Assembly: GCA_937880075.1 (NCBI GenBank)
Contig: CALFLM010000033.1
Span: 30,452-94,451 of the forward strand
Direction of reading: 5' to 3'
From: an uncultured Romboutsia sp.
GTDB lineage: Bacteria; Bacillota; Clostridia; Peptostreptococcales; Peptostreptococcaceae
Length of the DNA: 64,000 nucleotides
Below, one piece after another: positions 54,337-62,936 of the stretch. The notes beneath the pieces are model-generated. The model searched no databases and was not told where the DNA came from. It saw only the letters and a program-made list of their open reading frames with translations. Position numbers and translations under genes: made by a program. Numbering within the stretch: position 1 is the stretch's first letter; each line of letters begins with the position of its first letter.

Positions 54337-54909
54337 CTATCTATTTCTCTTACCTATATAAATATATCTTTCATTCTCTATTTCCTTCATTATTCCTTTA
54401 ATGTTAACCTTTGAAAATAAATCGATAATTTCATTAGGGTAATGATAATTTATATTTTCACCACAAAGTCTATGTTTTAGATTCTTTAATTTAACTTTTA
54501 TATTTTTTAAATTCAAATCTTCTAGTACAACTTCTCCGTCTAATTTTAATACTCTATCTATTTCGCTTATTACTCTCTCGCAATCAGTAGTATGATTAAA
54601 ATGATCTAATATGATTACTTTATCAAAGTATTTATCTTCAAATGGTAAAAACTCTAAGCTACCCTTTACAACGTTACAATTAACATTTTGTATCAAAGAA
54701 TAACATATATCCTCATAACAAGTATTTTCTAGTATTGTAACAGAAACTCCGAGCATTCTTAATCTGTTACCTAAGTTGCCTATATCTCCAACAAGCAATA
54801 TATTATTACCTATAGTGTACTTTATATTATCTAAAAAACAGGTTATATCATCAGAAGTCTCTGTTAAATCCGAATTAGGTTCATAATTGTGATATAGTAT
54901 GCTTTTCAC
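54337..54909 (-). CDS. Class I methyltransferase-like protein
   Basis: A 190-residue protein with a SAM-methyltransferase-type fold: NILLVGDIGNLGNRLRMLG in the motif I position (with GDIGN replacing the usual GxGxG), VVKGSLEFLPFEDKYFDKVI, HFNHTTDCERVISEIDRVLK and DGEVVLEDLN. The degenerate glycine motif raises the question whether SAM is bound. It stands between the sigma-54 regulator unit and the SSB-like gene, with its own terminator. Acceptor unknown. Confidence 0.8.
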   Translation of the reverse strand: MKSILYHNYEPNSDLTETSDDITCFLDNIKYTIGNNILLVGDIGNLGNRLRMLGVSVTILENTCYEDICYSLIQNVNCNVVKGSLEFLPFEDKYFDKVIILDHFNHTTDCERVISEIDRVLKLDGEVVLEDLNLKNIKVKLKNLKHRLCGENINYHYPNEIIDLFSKVNIKGIMKEIENERYIYIGKRNR

Positions 54910-55002
54910 AGTGCTCCCCCTCTTTATTTTATCATTTCATAAAATAGATTATAATAAATTGGAGGTAACTATTCAATAGGTAAATTCTAAGGTAAAAAAG
55001 TT

Positions 55003-55638
55003 TTAATCATTATTATTTTCTGACATTTTTTTTATTTTTGAAATAGAAACTTCATACGCAACTTTCTTTATTGGTTCCCCATCTTCACGTTTCTTTTCAT
55101 ACTCTCTACTTTGAACTCTTCCCCACATTTGTATTCTATCGCCAACTTTTAAACCCTTGGCAAACTTTGCATTTCTTCCCCATACTATTGATGGTATATA
55201 ATCTGATTTATTATATGGTCTATTTATAGCTACTAATAAATCAGTTATTTCTCTCCCTAGTGGAGTTTTTCTATATATTGGTTCTTTACATACATATCCA
55301 TCTAAGAATATGCTATTTGGGTCTTTATTGTCTTCTTCGTCTTCATTTATATCTCTTACGAATATAGTTAATACTAATCTATTCTTACTATCTATATTTT
55401 TATTATAAGATCTTAATTGACCTGTAACTTTAACTAATTTATTCTCATTTAAATCTACTTCCTCTAATAATCTCTCTGATACAGTTATAGGTAAAACATC
55501 ATATGATTCACTAAGCCTATTTATTTTTATTTTTGTAGTATAAAATTTTTCTCCAAATATTTCATGACTAAATTGTAAATTATTTTCTATATTCCCTTTT
55601 AAATTAACTATGTTAGTATCTTCTTTTACAGTTATCAT
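55003..55638 (-). CDS. Single-stranded DNA-binding-like protein with two OB domains
   Basis: A 211-residue protein. The second half (about 110-205) reads as an SSB-type OB fold: FLDGYVCKEPIYRKTPLGRE, LLVAINRPYNKSDYIPSIVW, GRNAKFAKGLKVGDRIQMWG, RVQSREYEKK. The first half (about 8-100) seems a second, diverged OB fold (VNLKGNIENNLQF, LVKVTGQLRSYNKN, LVLTIFVRDI). It lacks the acidic DDDIPF-type tail of canonical SSB, so it is probably an accessory SSB or primosomal-type protein, not the replicative one. It lies alone ahead of a methyltransferase gene. Confidence 0.75.
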   Translation of the reverse strand: MITVKEDTNIVNLKGNIENNLQFSHEIFGEKFYTTKIKINRLSESYDVLPITVSERLLEEVDLNENKLVKVTGQLRSYNKNIDSKNRLVLTIFVRDINEDEEDNKDPNSIFLDGYVCKEPIYRKTPLGREITDLLVAINRPYNKSDYIPSIVWGRNAKFAKGLKVGDRIQMWGRVQSREYEKKREDGEPIKKVAYEVSISKIKKMSENNND

Positions 55639-55726
55639 TTTTATCCCCCCAAAATTGTTAATTGATATCTTTTTATCAGAATCTTTAAATCTATATAATA
55701 AATATATTTATGTACAACACTTTTTA

Positions 55727-56497
55727 TTACAACTTACTTTTTATTTTTTGAACACCATTACTATCTACAGTATAATTATCTTTGTATATTAACTCTGATA
55801 CTGTTACCATTTCATAATTATCTTCTTCTAATTTAGTTAATATGTCATCTAAATAATATTTCACACCATTTACATTTGCATGAAATAATACTATAGATCC
55901 TGGCTGTGAGTTTCTAACTACTCTATCTACTATATGGTGAGAACCTATTTCTTTCCAATCTAATGAGTCTATATCCCACTTCACAACTTGATAACCTAAT
56001 GATTTACATATCTCCATAGTTTTATCATCCACCTCACCAAATGGTGGTCTGTATAAACTTACTTCTTCTCCAACTAACTTTGATATTTTATCTGTAGTTA
56101 ATTGAATTTCTTCTGCTATATCCTTATCAGATAAAACTGTAGCATTTGAATGAGTATTTGAATGGTTCCCTAATTCATGACCTTTACTATGTATCTTTTT
56201 TACTAATTCCTCATTGTCATCTACCCAACTTCCTACCAAAAAGAAAGTTGCCTTTACATTATGTTTATCTAGTATTTCTAAAATATCATCTATATTATTT
56301 GAACCCCAAGCAACATCAAAACTCAAACTTAGTTTTTTATCATCTGTATCTACCTTATATATAGGCATATTCGTATCTCCTTGCTTATAACAAAAATATC
56401 TTATTCCATAAACCATACAAAATAGTAATACCATGGTTAATATTAAAAAAAATACACTTGAAAATAAAGATTTAGTTCTACCCAATTTTAATTTCAT
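55727..56497 (-). CDS. Polysaccharide deacetylase (PdaB-like)
   Basis: A 256-residue membrane-anchored NodB-family protein. An N-terminal helix (about 11-33) is followed by LSLSFDVAWGSNN, the PdaB-type version of the catalytic TFDDG motif. Metal His are in GHELGNHSNTHSN near 110, RPPFGE near 150 and FHANVNG near 215. It would deacetylate N-acetylmuramic acid or GlcNAc of peptidoglycan; PdaB in Bacillus is needed for spore cortex. Role in sporulation fits the adjacent SASP gene but is inference. It is divergent from the small plus-strand spore-type genes. Confidence 0.88.
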   Translation of the reverse strand: MKLKLGRTKSLFSSVFFLILTMVLLFCMVYGIRYFCYKQGDTNMPIYKVDTDDKKLSLSFDVAWGSNNIDDILEILDKHNVKATFFLVGSWVDDNEELVKKIHSKGHELGNHSNTHSNATVLSDKDIAEEIQLTTDKISKLVGEEVSLYRPPFGEVDDKTMEICKSLGYQVVKWDIDSLDWKEIGSHHIVDRVVRNSQPGSIVLFHANVNGVKYYLDDILTKLEEDNYEMVTVSELIYKDNYTVDSNGVQKIKSKL

Positions 56498-56620
56498 ATT
56501 ACACCTCCTTTAAAAAACCATTTACTAAAATTTATTTTTTTAATTTCAAAAAATTACTATAAAAATAAATTAATTATTTGGGCAACTTAAAAGTAATCTT
56601 AAATAAAGGTGGTGTATTTT

Positions 56621-56785
56621 ATGTCAAATATTAGAAGTGAATTTGGTAATCTTAAAGGTCATCAAGTAGAAACTGGAAGACAAACAATAAAATTTGAAAA
56701 CAGACACTATTTAAGAGAGGCTCACGGAATACAAGATGGTATACGTAAAGATAAAAAAATAAAAATTGATAAAAAATATAAATAA
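56621..56785 (+). CDS. Small basic protein of 54 residues
   Basis: An ATG with AAGGTGGTG about 8 nt upstream opens MSNIRSEFGNLKGHQVETGR and continues through NRHYLREAHGIQDGIRKDKK to a Lys-rich C-terminus. It is too short for routine gene callers with a 60-residue cut-off, but the SD, start and clean stop look real. It lies about 100 bp before an SASP gene on the same strand, so it may be a forespore protein; no family recognised. Confidence 0.65.
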   Translation: MSNIRSEFGNLKGHQVETGRQTIKFENRHYLREAHGIQDGIRKDKKIKIDKKYK

Positions 56786-56882
56786 ATTTTTTTAAACTTT
56801 TGTATATATTCTTAACCTTTTGGGAACATTATAAACAACAACATAAAATGTTGTTAACTATCATCTAAGGAGGAAATTTACT

Positions 56883-57086
56883 ATGTCAAACAACAATAGA
56901 ACTGTAGTTCCAGAGGCTAAAGCAGCTTTAAATCAAATGAAGTTAGAAATAGCTAACGAAATAGGATTAGCAAACTACGATACTGTTGACAAAGGAAACT
57001 TAACAGCTAGACAAAATGGTTATGTTGGTGGTTATATGACTAAAAAATTAGTTGAATTAGCTGAACAACAAATGGCTGGTAAGTAG
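56883..57086 (+). CDS. Alpha/beta-type small acid-soluble spore protein
   Basis: A 67-residue DNA-binding spore protein. It carries the GPR cleavage region KLEIANEIGL near 25 and the second conserved helix region LTARQNGYVGGYMTKKLVEL near 45, standard for SspA/SspB-type proteins. It saturates spore DNA and protects it from UV, and is degraded at germination. Strong SD (AAGGAGG) and own terminator suggest a monocistronic forespore gene. Confidence 0.96.
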   Translation: MSNNNRTVVPEAKAALNQMKLEIANEIGLANYDTVDKGNLTARQNGYVGGYMTKKLVELAEQQMAGK

Positions 57087-57112
57087 TATAGTAGATTTTG
57101 ACATCTAAGTAA

Positions 57113-57138
57113 AAAAGGCTACCAATTGGTAGCCTTTT
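57113..57138 (+). terminator. Terminator of the SASP gene
   Basis: AAAAGGCTACCAATTGGTAG CCTTTT is fully palindromic and followed by further T. Confidence 0.92.
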
Positions 57139-57348
57139 TATTTCTAAAATAAATAAAATTTCACTTATTTTAGCCATTATCTAATAAATTTTTTATACAA
57201 ATTAATTACTTAAAATAAATAATTAAATTTTATGGCTTGTAATAATTAATACATAAAATATACTTACAATAATCTATAAATTCTACTTTTATTTTTACAT
57301 ATTTTAGTTTAATATATTATATAGAAATAGTTTACGGAGGATGATATT

Positions 57349-57885
57349 ATGTTTGAAAACTCATCTGAAGAATTAGCTTCTCATAAGCTTTTAATTTTAT
57401 ACATTTTAGATAAAATTAATATGGATTTAACTAATTCTCAAATAACGCAAGTTGTTCTAGAAACTGAAATGATGAATTATTTTTCTCTTCAACAGTTTTT
57501 ATCTCAGCTTATGGAATCTAAATTTTTAACTACATATAAAGAATCTGATAGAGAATATTACTCTCTTACTCAAAAAGGACTTGAAATTTTAGAATACTTT
57601 TTATCTAGAATTCCAGAAGATGTTACCAAAAAAATAGATGAGTATATTGCTATTAATAAACAAAGTTTATTGTCTGATACTGAAGTAAAGTCAAGTTTTA
57701 TTCAACAAAATAATAATGAATTTATTGTTAATCTAAGAGTTATAGAAAATCAATCTAACTTAATAGATTTAGACTTAAATGTTTCTTCCGAGAAACAAGC
57801 TCAACAAATCTGCAATAATTGGAAAAAGAATGCATCTTATATGTATGCAGAAATTATAGACTTATTAATAAAGGAAACTCACTAA
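57349..57885 (+). CDS. DUF4364 winged-helix protein
   Basis: A 178-residue protein matching the DUF4364 pattern: KLLILYILDKINMDLTNSQI, then YFSLQQFLSQLMESKFLTTY, EYYSLTQKGLEILEYFLSRI, then an acidic/beta C-terminal part (FIVNLRVIENQSNLIDLDLN). The N-terminal 80 residues are a winged helix like PadR/MarR regulators, so a DNA-binding role is likely but no target is known. GGAGG precedes the ATG. It ends 2 nt from the convergent beta-propeller gene. Confidence 0.85.
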   Translation: MFENSSEELASHKLLILYILDKINMDLTNSQITQVVLETEMMNYFSLQQFLSQLMESKFLTTYKESDREYYSLTQKGLEILEYFLSRIPEDVTKKIDEYIAINKQSLLSDTEVKSSFIQQNNNEFIVNLRVIENQSNLIDLDLNVSSEKQAQQICNNWKKNASYMYAEIIDLLIKETH

Positions 57886-57887
57886 GC

Positions 57888-58754
57888 CTACATACAAAGT
57901 ATTGTTGTAGGCTCTTTTCCCACTACTATATTTTTTATTAATGTATTGTCTAATGTGTTATATACTTTTATTAGATTGTTTTTAGTATCTGATATAAATA
58001 ATAATTTATAATCATTTGATATTTGAAGTCCTTGAGGATCTCCATCTATATTTATATAATCTAATATCTCACCAGTATCATAATCTAGTATCATTACTTT
58101 TTTATAACCCATATCTGCTACATATATTTTTTTATCCTCATAATTAAAACAAATTTGAACTGGCAATAAGAATTCATCTATTATCTTTGTTATTTTTAAA
58201 CTTTCTTCATCTATTACTACAACTTTTCCATCTAGTGTTGACGTATATATTTCCTTTTTATTTCTATCTAATTTCACATGCCATGCTTTAAAATCTGTAT
58301 CAATTCTTTTACATATACTTTTACTTATTGTATCTATACAAACGATTGAATTTATACAAGCTACATACAACCTATTATTAATACAATCTATATCAAATCC
58401 ATGTGGCATATTATCTACACCAATTACACCTATAGGATTTGATGTTTTTATATCTAATATATATATACTATTTGAATCTTCATTTGATATAAATATCTCT
58501 TCATTACACAATGCTATATTAGTCAAGTTACCTCCGATAGATATATTATCTATAACTTTTCCTTCAGATAAATCAAGTACATATAACTCGCCATCTAACG
58601 AGCTTGGTATATACGCTAATTGTTGTCTATTATCTATACAAAAATTGTGTGGATATATATTTTCATCTAGCTTTATATCTCTTTCAAATTCTAAAGTTAA
58701 GTAATCTAGTATACTAATGCTTCTTGATAGATAGTTAGAAATATATACCTTCAA
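57888..58754 (-). CDS. YncE-like beta-propeller protein
   Basis: A 288-residue protein made of about seven 40-residue YVTN-type blades: VYISNYLSRSISILDYLT, LAYIPSSLDGELYVLDLSEG, IFISNEDSNSIYILDI, LYVACINSIVCID, IYTSTLDGKVVVIDE, IYVADMGYKKVMILDYDTGE, LLFISDTKNNLIKVYNT. No signal peptide is seen, so it is cytoplasmic. Such propellers are scaffolds or binding proteins. In clostridia they often occur in sporulation contexts, but nothing here fixes a role. Convergent with the DUF4364 gene. Confidence 0.85.
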   Translation of the reverse strand: MKVYISNYLSRSISILDYLTLEFERDIKLDENIYPHNFCIDNRQQLAYIPSSLDGELYVLDLSEGKVIDNISIGGNLTNIALCNEEIFISNEDSNSIYILDIKTSNPIGVIGVDNMPHGFDIDCINNRLYVACINSIVCIDTISKSICKRIDTDFKAWHVKLDRNKKEIYTSTLDGKVVVIDEESLKITKIIDEFLLPVQICFNYEDKKIYVADMGYKKVMILDYDTGEILDYINIDGDPQGLQISNDYKLLFISDTKNNLIKVYNTLDNTLIKNIVVGKEPTTILCM

Positions 58755-58877
58755 GTAATCACCCTCCCTCCTACAATATATATACTATAGAAATATATTA
58801 CATATAGTGCTTGTACTATGACTTCCTTTTTATGTATTATTATGTTAACTATATTATTATAATTAGGAGTTTGTTTT

Positions 58878-59126
58878 ATGAAAATTACATTTAAACCTAG
58901 CGGTGTTTGCTGTAGAGAAATGACTTTTGAAGTTGATGATAATAATATCATAACTAGTATCGATTTTGCAGGAGGATGTCCTGGTAACCTTTTAGGACTT
59001 AAAAGTTTAGTAATTGGTCAAAATGCACATGATATTGCTAATAAATTAGCTAATATACCATGTGGTAAAAAAGTTACTTCTTGCCCAGATCAATTATCTA
59101 AAGCTATCAATGAAAACCTAAAGTAA
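58878..59126 (+). CDS. TSCPD domain protein (TIGR03905 type)
   Basis: An 82-residue protein: FKPSGVCCREMTFEVDD, then DFAGGCPGNLLGL, IPCGKKVTSCPDQLSKAI. The TSCPD motif (here TSCPDQ) and paired Cys match a small family related to the C-terminal part of vitamin-B12-dependent ribonucleotide reductases. It probably binds metal or nucleotide; function is not established. TAGGAG lies 7 nt ahead of the ATG. Confidence 0.9.
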   Translation: MKITFKPSGVCCREMTFEVDDNNIITSIDFAGGCPGNLLGLKSLVIGQNAHDIANKLANIPCGKKVTSCPDQLSKAINENLK

Positions 59127-59198
59127 GTACTAATATTCAAAGTATAAATTAAATCTTTATAAGGTTTCTCAAATTTATATTTTAAATACTAAAATAAA

Positions 59199-59222
59199 AA
59201 AAGGTGATTGATTTCACCTTTT
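59199..59222. terminator. Bidirectional terminator between the TSCPD gene and folC
   Basis: AAAAGGTGA pairs with TCACCTTTT, with A/T runs on both sides; it serves two converging genes. Confidence 0.75.
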
Positions 59223-59227
59223 ATATT

Positions 59228-60538
59228 TTAGTAACTTAGCGTTATTATATTATTTAATAGTGTTCTAACTGTTCCAATCATATATAAAGATCCTGCACTT
59301 ATGATTATATCATCTTCTTTTGCATTTTTTAAAGTATAGTTTACTGCATCTTCTATATTTTCTTTAGATATTACATTCTCTGTATACTTAGATATTTTTT
59401 TCTTTAAAGTATCACAGTTTATTGCTCTATCATTGTCTGGAGTAGTTGTTATTACCTTATCAAAATAAGGCATAAGTATTTCTAAAACACCATCTATATC
59501 TTTGTCCTCTAACATTCCTATTAAAAGAGTTGCTTTTTTGCCTTTAAAGTTTTTATCTATTGCTTTAGATAAAGATCTTGCTCCATCTTCATTGTGTGCT
59601 CCATCTATTATAAATGTAGGTCTATTAAGTATTTTTTCTATTCTACCTGGCCATCTTGTATTTATAAGTCCACGTCTTATATCATCTTCATTTATATTTA
59701 AGTGTTTTAATTGTTTTAAAATCTCAATAGCACTTAAAGCTAGTATAGAATTATTTATTTGATGATCTCCTATTAATTTAATTTCTAAATCTTCATACCT
59801 TTGTCCTATTATTGTACAATCATATACTTGAGAGTTTATATTAGATTGTTTTATATTTATATCATCAAATTTTACTTCTATGTATTTCGCATTCTTTTCT
59901 TTACATATGTCTTTTATAACATTTTTAGCTTCATCACTTTGGTCATAAACTACAACTACTCCATTTTCCTTTATTATTCCACCCTTTTCATAAGCAATTT
60001 TAGCAACTGTATCTCCTAATATTCCTACATGGTCTAAACTTATTGACGTTATAACACTTAAATCTGATTTCTTTATTATGTTTGTAGCATCATATCTACC
60101 ACCTAGTCCAACTTCAAGAGCTACAAAATCAACACCTTGCTCATAATAATAGTAAAATGCCATTGTAGTTACTATTTCAAATTCAGTTGGATAACTGTAT
60201 CCTTCTGATACCATTTGTTCTATTTTTTCTTTTATCAAAGTAACTATTCTAGCCACATCTTCTTCTGGAATATTTTCACCATTTATTCTTATTCTTTCTG
60301 TAAAAGTTTCCAAATATGGAGATGTATATAATCCTACTTTATATCCAGCTTCTTTTAGTATGCTAGTTATAAATGAACATGTTGATCCTTTTCCATTAGT
60401 TCCTGCAACATGAATTATATTTAACTTATCTTGCGGATTTCCTAAAAGTTCCAATAGTTTAGACATATTATCTAAGCCTAACCTAATTCCAAATTTATGA
60501 GTTTCTTCTATATATTTTAATGATTCTTGATAATCCAT
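59228..60538 (-). CDS. folC: Folylpolyglutamate synthase / dihydrofolate synthase
   Basis: A 436-residue Mur-ligase-family enzyme adding glutamate to folates. The P-loop HVAGTNGKGSTCSF near 42, LYTSPYLETFTERIRING near 75, LEVGLGGRYDATN near 140, SLDHVGILGDT near 165 and the C-terminal FIIDGAHNEDGARSL near 305 are all present. Cytoplasmic; needed to retain and use folate cofactors. It stands alone with a shared terminator. Confidence 0.97.
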   Translation of the reverse strand: MDYQESLKYIEETHKFGIRLGLDNMSKLLELLGNPQDKLNIIHVAGTNGKGSTCSFITSILKEAGYKVGLYTSPYLETFTERIRINGENIPEEDVARIVTLIKEKIEQMVSEGYSYPTEFEIVTTMAFYYYYEQGVDFVALEVGLGGRYDATNIIKKSDLSVITSISLDHVGILGDTVAKIAYEKGGIIKENGVVVVYDQSDEAKNVIKDICKEKNAKYIEVKFDDINIKQSNINSQVYDCTIIGQRYEDLEIKLIGDHQINNSILALSAIEILKQLKHLNINEDDIRRGLINTRWPGRIEKILNRPTFIIDGAHNEDGARSLSKAIDKNFKGKKATLLIGMLEDKDIDGVLEILMPYFDKVITTTPDNDRAINCDTLKKKISKYTENVISKENIEDAVNYTLKNAKEDDIIISAGSLYMIGTVRTLLNNIITLSY

Positions 60539-60688
60539 TTTTTCCCCCTTAAGTATTTTATTCAGAAATATATTGTATAATTTATAATTTTTTTATATAT
60601 TTTATTATAGTATATTTTTATAAGTTTTGCATTTAGTGTATAAAAATGTACAATGTATATAATAAATATATTCTATTAGGAGGATTTA

Positions 60689-61342
60689 ATGGAAAGTACT
60701 TTAAAATTTGACAGAACTAATTTAAAACTTAGAATAGTATTTTTCTTAGTTGGACTTCTTATTATGGCTCTTGGCATCTCTATTATAGCTGTTTCTAACT
60801 TTGGAAATGGACCTTGGGATGCTGTAAATATTGGATTAAGTGAGAAAACAGGCTTATCAATCGGACTATGCATGAATATTGTAGCGCTTATACAAATAAT
60901 TATAGGTGGGATAATTAGAAAAGAATTTCCTAATATTGCAACTATGATAACATCTATATGTTTAGGATTATTTGTAGATTTCTGGATGTTATTTTTAGGT
61001 AATATAGTTATAACTGAAACTTTAATAAAGTTTGCTGTATTTATTTTAGCTTTACCTATAATAAGTATAGGTATATCTATATATTTAGTATCTAAGCTAC
61101 CTAATACTCCACTTGATTACTTTATGTTAGCGTTAAAATCTAAGCTTAACTTATCTTTAATGACATCTAAGATTACATCTGAATCAATCGGACTTGTACT
61201 TGGATTTATGTTAGGTGGTACTATTGGAATTGGTACAATTATAATTATTTTAGCAATAGGACCTATGATTCAATATTTACAAAAGCCATGTAATCATGTA
61301 TTTTGTAAATTATCTCAAAAAACAGAAGTAACTACTGCATAA
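60689..61342 (+). CDS. YczE/YitT-type membrane protein
   Basis: A 217-residue protein with five to six membrane helices: about 12-32 (IVFFLVGLLIMALGISIIAV), 50-75, 80-100, 105-130, 160-185. The loop FGNGPWDAVNIGLSEKTGLS is the signature of the YczE/YyaS/YitT family, found widely in Firmicutes with unknown substrate. The second half has NTPLDYFMLAL in a matching position. GGAGG precedes the ATG; own terminator follows. Confidence 0.85.
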   Translation: MESTLKFDRTNLKLRIVFFLVGLLIMALGISIIAVSNFGNGPWDAVNIGLSEKTGLSIGLCMNIVALIQIIIGGIIRKEFPNIATMITSICLGLFVDFWMLFLGNIVITETLIKFAVFILALPIISIGISIYLVSKLPNTPLDYFMLALKSKLNLSLMTSKITSESIGLVLGFMLGGTIGIGTIIIILAIGPMIQYLQKPCNHVFCKLSQKTEVTTA

Positions 61343-61371
61343 ATAACTTGTATTTATATTAAGTTTTATAT

Positions 61372-61423
61372 AAAATAGCAATTACATTAGAAGATAGATT
61401 TTTTCTAATGTAATTGCTATTTT
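61372..61423 (+). terminator. Terminator of the YczE-like gene
   Basis: AAAATAGCAATTACATTAGA pairs with TCTAATGTAATTGCTATTTT, a perfect stem of about 21 bp, then TTTAGTT. Confidence 0.92.
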
Positions 61424-61491
61424 TAGTTAATAACATATTTATTGAATTTAATAATAAAATGCCTATTTGTCATTCAAATATATATTATAAT

Positions 61492-61827
61492 TTATATTCC
61501 AAAATGAATTATATATTTATTTTCTTCTTTAGCCTGATTAGCTAAAGAAATCAAATCTGTATATTCTAATCTATCTTGCAATGATAAAATTTTTATTAAT
61601 ATATTCATTGACTCAGGTGGTATAAGCGTAATACCATAATATGCAAGACCTTTACCTGAGTTTTGAAGAGTATGCCAATAACAATCTACGTTTTGTAAAT
61701 CTATTAAAATTGGTTCAATAAAGTCATCCTCAACCGTAATACAATTATATTTATTTGATTCATATTCATCAAATCGTTCTTTATCCATAGGTTTATTTTG
61801 CATAATTCCAAACTCATGTTTTGCCAT
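61492..61827 (-). CDS. Hypothetical protein, 111 residues
   Basis: A soluble acidic-basic mixed protein without signal or membrane segment: MAKHEFGIMQNKPMDKERFD, ITVEDDFIEPIL, YWHTLQNSGKGLAYYGITLI PP, IHFGI at the C-terminus. The layout recalls small immunity- or SMI1-like proteins, but I cannot name a family. It lies 45 nt downstream of the PH-domain gene and may share its transcript. Confidence 0.7.
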   Translation of the reverse strand: MAKHEFGIMQNKPMDKERFDEYESNKYNCITVEDDFIEPILIDLQNVDCYWHTLQNSGKGLAYYGITLIPPESMNILIKILSLQDRLEYTDLISLANQAKEENKYIIHFGI

Positions 61828-61872
61828 ATAATTACCTCTAAAAATTTATTTAAATCATACTTTATATAGTAA

Positions 61873-62496
61873 TTAGTTATTTATATATTTTTCAAAAACA
61901 TATCCAAAATCTTTGTTATTGTACTCATTTCTTATATTTTGCATCCAATTAAAGTTAAAGTTAGTTAACTCTTTTACTATCTCTGATGCATTTCCTTGTA
62001 ATGAACTTCTTGATATTGCTTCATTTGCCATCTTAAGACCATTCATACCATCTTCAACAGATGTATTATTTTTTCCTTGTATTCTTCCTATCTCAACTAA
62101 TGCTTTGTATAAATCTTTTAACTGCTCTAATTGCTTTTTATCAACATCTATACTAAATGAATTATTTCCAAAACTAAATTTTATTTCTATATCTAAATCT
62201 ATAGTGCCCGCTGTTTCTAATGTTACTGAATGTACTTTTTCATAGTAAAAGTCATGTCTCTTTACTACTCTTTTTTTACTTACTGCACTAGCACCATCTA
62301 CGTGTAATAATCCTCTATTTGTAAATACATACTCATCTGATTTTGATTTTATTACGAAATATATTTTCTCTCCATCTTCATTCATTATGTAATCATCACC
62401 ATCAACTTTATCAAAATCCTTAGGTGATATTATCTTACCTATATCAGATAATCCTAATGTATCTGCTGCCATTTTCCCAAATAAATTTCCTGCCAT
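61873..62496 (-). CDS. Bacterial PH-domain protein (YvbH type)
   Basis: A 207-residue cytoplasmic protein. A bacterial pleckstrin-homology-like domain (about 35-140: EKIYFVIKSKSDEYVFTNRG, VSKKRVVKRHDFYYEKVHSV, DLDIEIKFSFGNNSFSIDV) precedes an alpha-helical C-terminal segment with the FNFNWMQNIRNEY pattern of the YvbH-type oligomerisation region. No membrane segment. Role unknown. GGAGG precedes the start. Confidence 0.85.
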   Translation of the reverse strand: MAGNLFGKMAADTLGLSDIGKIISPKDFDKVDGDDYIMNEDGEKIYFVIKSKSDEYVFTNRGLLHVDGASAVSKKRVVKRHDFYYEKVHSVTLETAGTIDLDIEIKFSFGNNSFSIDVDKKQLEQLKDLYKALVEIGRIQGKNNTSVEDGMNGLKMANEAISRSSLQGNASEIVKELTNFNFNWMQNIRNEYNNKDFGYVFEKYINN

Positions 62497-62936
62497 TTTG
62501 CTCCTCCTATTTTTAATAATTTAATATTACTATCTTATTATATCATAATAAACTTAATCATTTTTATTACTATTTATGTCAACTGAAATTTGTATTTCTG
62601 TAAATATAGAGCTAAATAATATTAATATGAATACTAAAAATAGCTTATTCAATATAATTTCTATAAATAATTCATAAATCAATAAAGCAATAGATTTTAT
62701 TATTGATAAGTTTATATATTTTGTTGATAACCCATATAAAATCGTTAATAAATAGTAGTCTCATCTATAGTCAGTATATTTTTAACTTACATAACTTCAA
62801 ATAATATAGTAATTTCAATAAAAAAGATCTGTCGCATAAGAATTTAAATTTACTTATACGACAGATCATATATACAAGTTTATATTTTAATCAATTATTA
62901 TAATTGTATTGATTTAAAAATATTAAATGTGTATAT
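62497..62936. other. AT-rich intergenic stretch
   Basis: It holds the promoter region of the PH-domain gene and the terminator of the lectin gene (62821-62867). No gene or repeat recognised. Confidence 0.5.
62821..62867 (-). terminator. Terminator of the ricin-type lectin gene
   Basis: GATCTGTCGTATAAG / CTTATGCGACAGATC stem (one G-T) followed by TTTTTTATT on the minus strand. Confidence 0.9.

Noticed and set aside
58751..58951. Minus-strand ORF of 66 codons overlapping the TSCPD gene start
   Set aside because: No SD, hydrophobic low-complexity translation, and it is antisense to the start of the convincing TSCPD gene.
60676..60873. Minus-strand ORF of 65 codons
   Set aside because: Antisense to the start of the YczE-like membrane protein, which has a strong SD and family motifs.
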